This document shows, in pieces, positions 60,823-64,000 of a stretch of 64,000 bases of DNA; position 1 is the first letter of the stretch; each line of letters starts with the position of its first letter. The translations under genes and the position numbers were made by a program. Origin of the DNA: Bryobacterales bacterium. GTDB taxonomy: Bacteria > Acidobacteriota > Terriglobia > Bryobacterales > Bryobacteraceae. The DNA is taken from the NCBI GenBank assembly GCA_016789905.1, contig JAEUQC010000140.1, positions 1 to 64,000 of the forward strand. Reading direction: 5' to 3'. A model generated the notes under the pieces. The model searched no databases. It saw only the letters and a list, made by a program, of their open reading frames with translations, and was not told the DNA's origin.

Positions 60823-62097
60823 ATGGGTGTCTACGAATCCGACTTCGCTACGGAAACACAGTCGAAGTTCGAGTTGGCTTGGATGTGGATGTCGGGGTGT
60901 ATTCCGGTCGCGCGGAATGCCAAGTTAAGAAACTTTGACCGCCCACACGAGCAACCATTACTCGTCTTAGGCCAATTCAGCCAGCAGGACCTGCGAGATC
61001 GATTGGATTTGCTGCGCCAGGCGATCAAAGATCCGGCAGGGGCCGCTCATGGTTTAAAACTGGACTGTATCTGTGATCGATTGCGAACCATTATGGCGTT
61101 GCTGCCCGCGGACTGCGCTTTTGAACTCATGTTCGACCAGTTGTCCAAGGGGCTTCGCAACACCGCAAACATCCATTTCGGCGAACTTCACACCAGTGAA
61201 CTGGCGGGCGGACGCGGCTATTTGAGAACCTATTTTCCTTTGCCGGTTTGGGGCAAGCAGGTTCTGACTTCCGAATCCTCGCTTATGCAGGCGCGAATGG
61301 CGCCCCTGCCGTTCCTCTCTTTCGATGTGGACGATTCGGGCCCGTTAAACCCGGAACGTTCGATCCGCTTTCGGGCGCGGATCCGAACGATACCCTTGGG
61401 CGATGGGTGGACTCCGGTAAGCGTACCGGCAAATAGCAGGGAGGCTGTCAACCGCAATTTGCAAACATACTACTGTGCGCAGGAGATCTTGCTTGGGCTT
61501 GAAAAGGACGCACTGCGGGCCTCCAACTGGACGGGCGAAATGCAAGCCGCACTTGTGCAAGCCGCGCAAGAGGCGATGACGAAAGAACTGCCCGATTCCT
61601 ACAACGCGTTTTCTCAGGCGTTGGCGGATTTACGTGTGTTCCGGCACCGCGACATATTCGCCGCCAAATTGAAAGACCTCTACTTGAAGCTGTGGGACGC
61701 GCCGCTGATGGCGGAACGGTGGCGGAAACTGACGCACGACATGATTCAATGCCCTGACCAGCGGGCATTGCTCGAGCAGGAGGCGGGGCTTTCGAACGCG
61801 GAAAGAGACATCATCGCCGATGCGAAACTTGATGAGTTGGCGCTGGCGAAACGGGAATGGCTTTCCCGACGGCTGTTTCGAATCATCGCCATTGACGATC
61901 ATCAATTGACGATCGAAATACCAATGTTGGAGCTGGACCAGATGCCCGTGCTCCGGCGGGATCTGGTGCCCGGAGTGTTGCAGCCCCATCTACGTCCCGA
62001 ACTGCTGCTTGAAGCCTACGTCAACGTGAATGCCGCGAACGCCAGCGAGATACGGTTTCACGACATACGGCTCCCCTTGGACCAGACCGTTCCCTGA
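60823..62097 (+). CDS. Hypothetical cytoplasmic protein
   Basis: 424 residues, without signal or transmembrane segments. I do not recognise a family. The chain is mixed alpha/beta with Trp- and Tyr-rich patches (FELAWMWMSGCIP, YFPLPVWGKQVL, SEIRFHDIRLPL). The ATG lies behind a poor ribosome site. It ends before a bidirectional terminator shared with the convergent TonB receptor. No catalytic motif can be named. Confidence 0.55.
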   Translation: MGVYESDFATETQSKFELAWMWMSGCIPVARNAKLRNFDRPHEQPLLVLGQFSQQDLRDRLDLLRQAIKDPAGAAHGLKLDCICDRLRTIMALLPADCAFELMFDQLSKGLRNTANIHFGELHTSELAGGRGYLRTYFPLPVWGKQVLTSESSLMQARMAPLPFLSFDVDDSGPLNPERSIRFRARIRTIPLGDGWTPVSVPANSREAVNRNLQTYYCAQEILLGLEKDALRASNWTGEMQAALVQAAQEAMTKELPDSYNAFSQALADLRVFRHRDIFAAKLKDLYLKLWDAPLMAERWRKLTHDMIQCPDQRALLEQEAGLSNAERDIIADAKLDELALAKREWLSRRLFRIIAIDDHQLTIEIPMLELDQMPVLRRDLVPGVLQPHLRPELLLEAYVNVNAANASEIRFHDIRLPLDQTVP

Positions 62098-62137
62098 GTG
62101 CGGTTCACGCGGCGGCGCAGCGGTCAGAAAAGAGAAA

Positions 62138-62175
62138 GGGGGACCGTTGAAAGCCGGTCCCCCTGTTCTTTTTTT
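62138..62175. terminator. Bidirectional rho-independent terminator
   Basis: A nine-base-pair stem (GGGGGACCG at 62138-62146, CGGTCCCCC at 62155-62163) with an eight-base loop is followed on the plus strand by TGTTCTTTTTTT and on the minus strand by a T-rich stretch. It ends both the hypothetical gene and the convergent TonB receptor. Confidence 0.85.
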
Positions 62176-62184
62176 GACGGACGT

Positions 62185-64000
62185 TTAGAAGTAAAACTTC
62201 GCCGCCAACTGCATCAGGCGCGGATCGCGCGCCGTGTTCACCGCGCCGAAGCCAAACCGTCCGCCGCCGCCGCCAAGCGCCGTTGGCAGGTTGGTAACGG
62301 CGCCGGTGGTGGGGTTGAACTGGATGGTCCGGTTAAAGTCAGAGAACTGCGTGTGGTTGAAGGCGTTGAACATCTCCAGACGGAGCTGGAGGAAACGGCT
62401 CTCCGTGCCCATGGGGAAGTTCTTGAACACCGAGATATCCCAGTTGTTCACGCCCGGCCGGCGCACAATGCGTTGCGCCGATTCCAAACCCACACTGCCG
62501 ATCTGCGGCGCCACGAACACCGACCCATCGACGTAACGGTCAATCGTCCGTTCGCCGATAGGCAGCACCGGATTTCCCTTCAACGAAACGCGCGGGCCGA
62601 AGGTTTCTGAACCTGTGTAAACGCGGTTCAGTTCGCCGCCGATGCCCTGGAAGCCGAGGCTGATGTTGGCCGGCTGGCCGCCGATCATTGAGCCCAGTCC
62701 CGACACTTGCCAGCCGCCGAAGACGCCCTTGCCAACAGCGTTATCGAAGGCGCTGACATGCTTGGCGAGCGACGGAACGTCATAAACGAAATTGGCCACC
62801 ATCATGTGCGGCACGTCCTGATCAAGCAGGCTGTAGTTGCCCATGCGGTAGTTGGTGGGGTGCAGCAGGTCTCCATCGCCGGAGGCGATGCCAAGCGCCT
62901 TCGACCAGGTGTAGGCCAAGCCAAACTGCAAACCCTTACCCATGTTCTTGTTCACGCTGACCTGGAGCGAATGGTAGTTGGAGAAGGCGCCGAAGGCTGT
63001 GACCTGCGCCGAGGCCAGGCCCGGATACGGCCGGTAAAGATCGATAGGCAACGCGGTGCGTCCATCGAACGATGTGGCGTTCAGGTTGGCGGAGCGGGGG
63101 TCCTGATTCTGCCGCAGCCAGGCGGAGCCGAACGCGGGCGCGTTGAAATCGTACCGGCTAAGCAGGTGGTTGCCGACGTTGGCGACATAGCCGACTTCCA
63201 TGGAGACGGACTTGGCCAACTCACGCTGCACGGTGAAGTTCCACTGGTAGGTGGCCGGCACATGGCCGCCCTTATCGAAGCCGCGGACGCTGGCGGGGAA
63301 GAAGACCCCCTGCAGGTTCGCAATCTGGCTCAGGTTGCTGAAGTAGAAGTTCGGACGCTGCGTGGAAGGTACGTTAGGCAGCATGTCGAACACGGGGTTG
63401 CCCTGGAACCGGTCGTAGAACACGCCGAAGCCGGCGCGGACCACCATCTTTTCCTGCACCTGGTAGGCGATGCCGATGCGCGGGGCGTAATGAACGCCGC
63501 GGCTATCGATGAGGCCGCGTGGATAATCGCCCTTGCCGGCAAGGCCCATGCCATTGGCGTACAGCCCGTTCACATAGCCCCGGCCGTTGTTGACGAGCGA
63601 GCCGACGAGGGCATTGGCGACTTGTGCGCCGGTAAGCGGATTGACGCCAACGTTGACGCCGTTGACGCGCGCGGGCTGAATTTGAACGGCACGGTCGGCG
63701 GCGTTATAGAGCGCCGGATTGAACGAAGACGTATTCAACGCCGCGTCATATTGCGGCTGCACAATGTAGAAGCGCAGGCCGTAATCGAGCGTGAGTTTCT
63801 TGTTGACGCGCCAGTTATCCTGCACGAACCATTCGATGTTCCAGGATCGGTACTGGCCGTTTAAGACCTGATTGGATTGCGCCAACTGGCGGAAGTTGCC
63901 GAGCAGACCATTGGAATACGCCCAATTGGTGTCGCCGGGGTTCTGGGAATCGCGGTCGAACCAGATGTCGCCATTGACGGCGGTGAAGGCCGTTTGGTCC
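62185..64000 (-). CDS. TonB-dependent receptor, C-terminal part (runs off the window)
   Basis: 605 codons are open to the window edge; the first codon seen is internal (DQTAFTAVNGDIWFDRDSQN). Barrel features of the Oar-like receptor group: NIEWFVQDNWRVNKKLTLDYGLRF, KMVVRAGFGVFYDRFQGNP, SVNKNMGKGLQFGLAYTWSKALG, VPHMMVANFVYDVP, FLQLRLEMFNAFNHTQFSDFN, ending AAKFYF with the terminal phenylalanine. The N-terminal signal, regulatory-like domain and plug lie beyond the edge. It ends at the shared terminator. Confidence 0.9.
   Translation of the reverse strand, partial: DQTAFTAVNGDIWFDRDSQNPGDTNWAYSNGLLGNFRQLAQSNQVLNGQYRSWNIEWFVQDNWRVNKKLTLDYGLRFYIVQPQYDAALNTSSFNPALYNAADRAVQIQPARVNGVNVGVNPLTGAQVANALVGSLVNNGRGYVNGLYANGMGLAGKGDYPRGLIDSRGVHYAPRIGIAYQVQEKMVVRAGFGVFYDRFQGNPVFDMLPNVPSTQRPNFYFSNLSQIANLQGVFFPASVRGFDKGGHVPATYQWNFTVQRELAKSVSMEVGYVANVGNHLLSRYDFNAPAFGSAWLRQNQDPRSANLNATSFDGRTALPIDLYRPYPGLASAQVTAFGAFSNYHSLQVSVNKNMGKGLQFGLAYTWSKALGIASGDGDLLHPTNYRMGNYSLLDQDVPHMMVANFVYDVPSLAKHVSAFDNAVGKGVFGGWQVSGLGSMIGGQPANISLGFQGIGGELNRVYTGSETFGPRVSLKGNPVLPIGERTIDRYVDGSVFVAPQIGSVGLESAQRIVRRPGVNNWDISVFKNFPMGTESRFLQLRLEMFNAFNHTQFSDFNRTIQFNPTTGAVTNLPTALGGGGGRFGFGAVNTARDPRLMQLAAKFYF

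Overview
The window is high-GC bacterial DNA that reads like an Acidobacteriota chromosome, probably of the Bryobacterales/Solibacter type. This is inferred from family content: long TonB-dependent receptors with an N-terminal carboxypeptidase-regulatory-like domain, DUF1549/DUF1553 and DUF1501 proteins, BACON/NHL-repeat secreted proteins, and many Tat-like exported sugar-acid enzymes. No rRNA, tRNA or CRISPR array was found.

Layout. 1-4.7 kb (minus): an inorganic-carbon uptake operon, SulP transporter > DabA > DabB-like subunit (cut by the window edge). 4.8-6.9 kb (plus): NarL-type sensor kinase and response regulator, then an OsmC protein. 6.9-11.4 kb (minus): the conserved rpmH-rnpA-yidD-yidC-jag-mnmE block, with rnpA starting inside rpmH. 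11.5-14.8 kb: an AsmA-like protein and a large protein with a CorA-like C-terminus. 14.8-18.5 kb (minus): a five-gene exported sugar-acid operon with an L-rhamnonate-dehydratase-like enzyme and an SMP-30 lipoprotein. 18.6-20.5 kb (plus): a serine hydrolase and a phosphodiesterase. 20.5-23.3 kb (minus): NYN/OST-HTH RNA-binding protein, RidA, and an isochorismatase with an extra domain. 23.6-24.9 kb: alpha-L-fucosidase.

24.9-27.0 kb holds a Septu-like (PtuA/PtuB) anti-phage pair in which both genes are broken. 27.0-32.4 kb: NHL protein, sugar isomerase/epimerase, TonB-dependent receptor. 32.5-35.0 kb: a CpaE/TadZ-like ATPase with an altered P-loop and a secreted nitrilase-family amidase. 35.0-39.1 kb: a short element with 29-bp inverted repeats, followed by an unusual three-gene cassette (small secreted protein, Omp85-like protein with a paralogous N-terminal region, beta-rich protein). 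39.3-45.7 kb: a 2142-residue RCC1/BACON/NHL protein ending in six ~151-residue tandem repeats.

45.9-47.6 kb is a graveyard of dead mobile and toxin-antitoxin genes (IS701-type transposase, HicB-like fragment, VapB with a truncated VapC). 47.6-49.9 kb (minus): two tandem exported enolase-superfamily enzymes. 49.9-57.7 kb (plus): MsrB, then a PPC-domain protein > DUF1549/DUF1553 protein > [AAA ATPase + HNH-type partner with a deleted core] > DUF1501 protein. The ATPase/HNH module appears to have been inserted into a conserved operon. 57.7-62.1 kb: GreB-like factor, M43 metalloprotease and an unknown protein. The window ends inside a second TonB-dependent receptor.

Functionally the region suggests a heterotroph living on plant or microbial polysaccharides (fucosidase, rhamnonate dehydratase, lactonase, TonB receptors) that can also concentrate bicarbonate. 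Its two ATPase-nuclease defence-type modules have both lost their nuclease.
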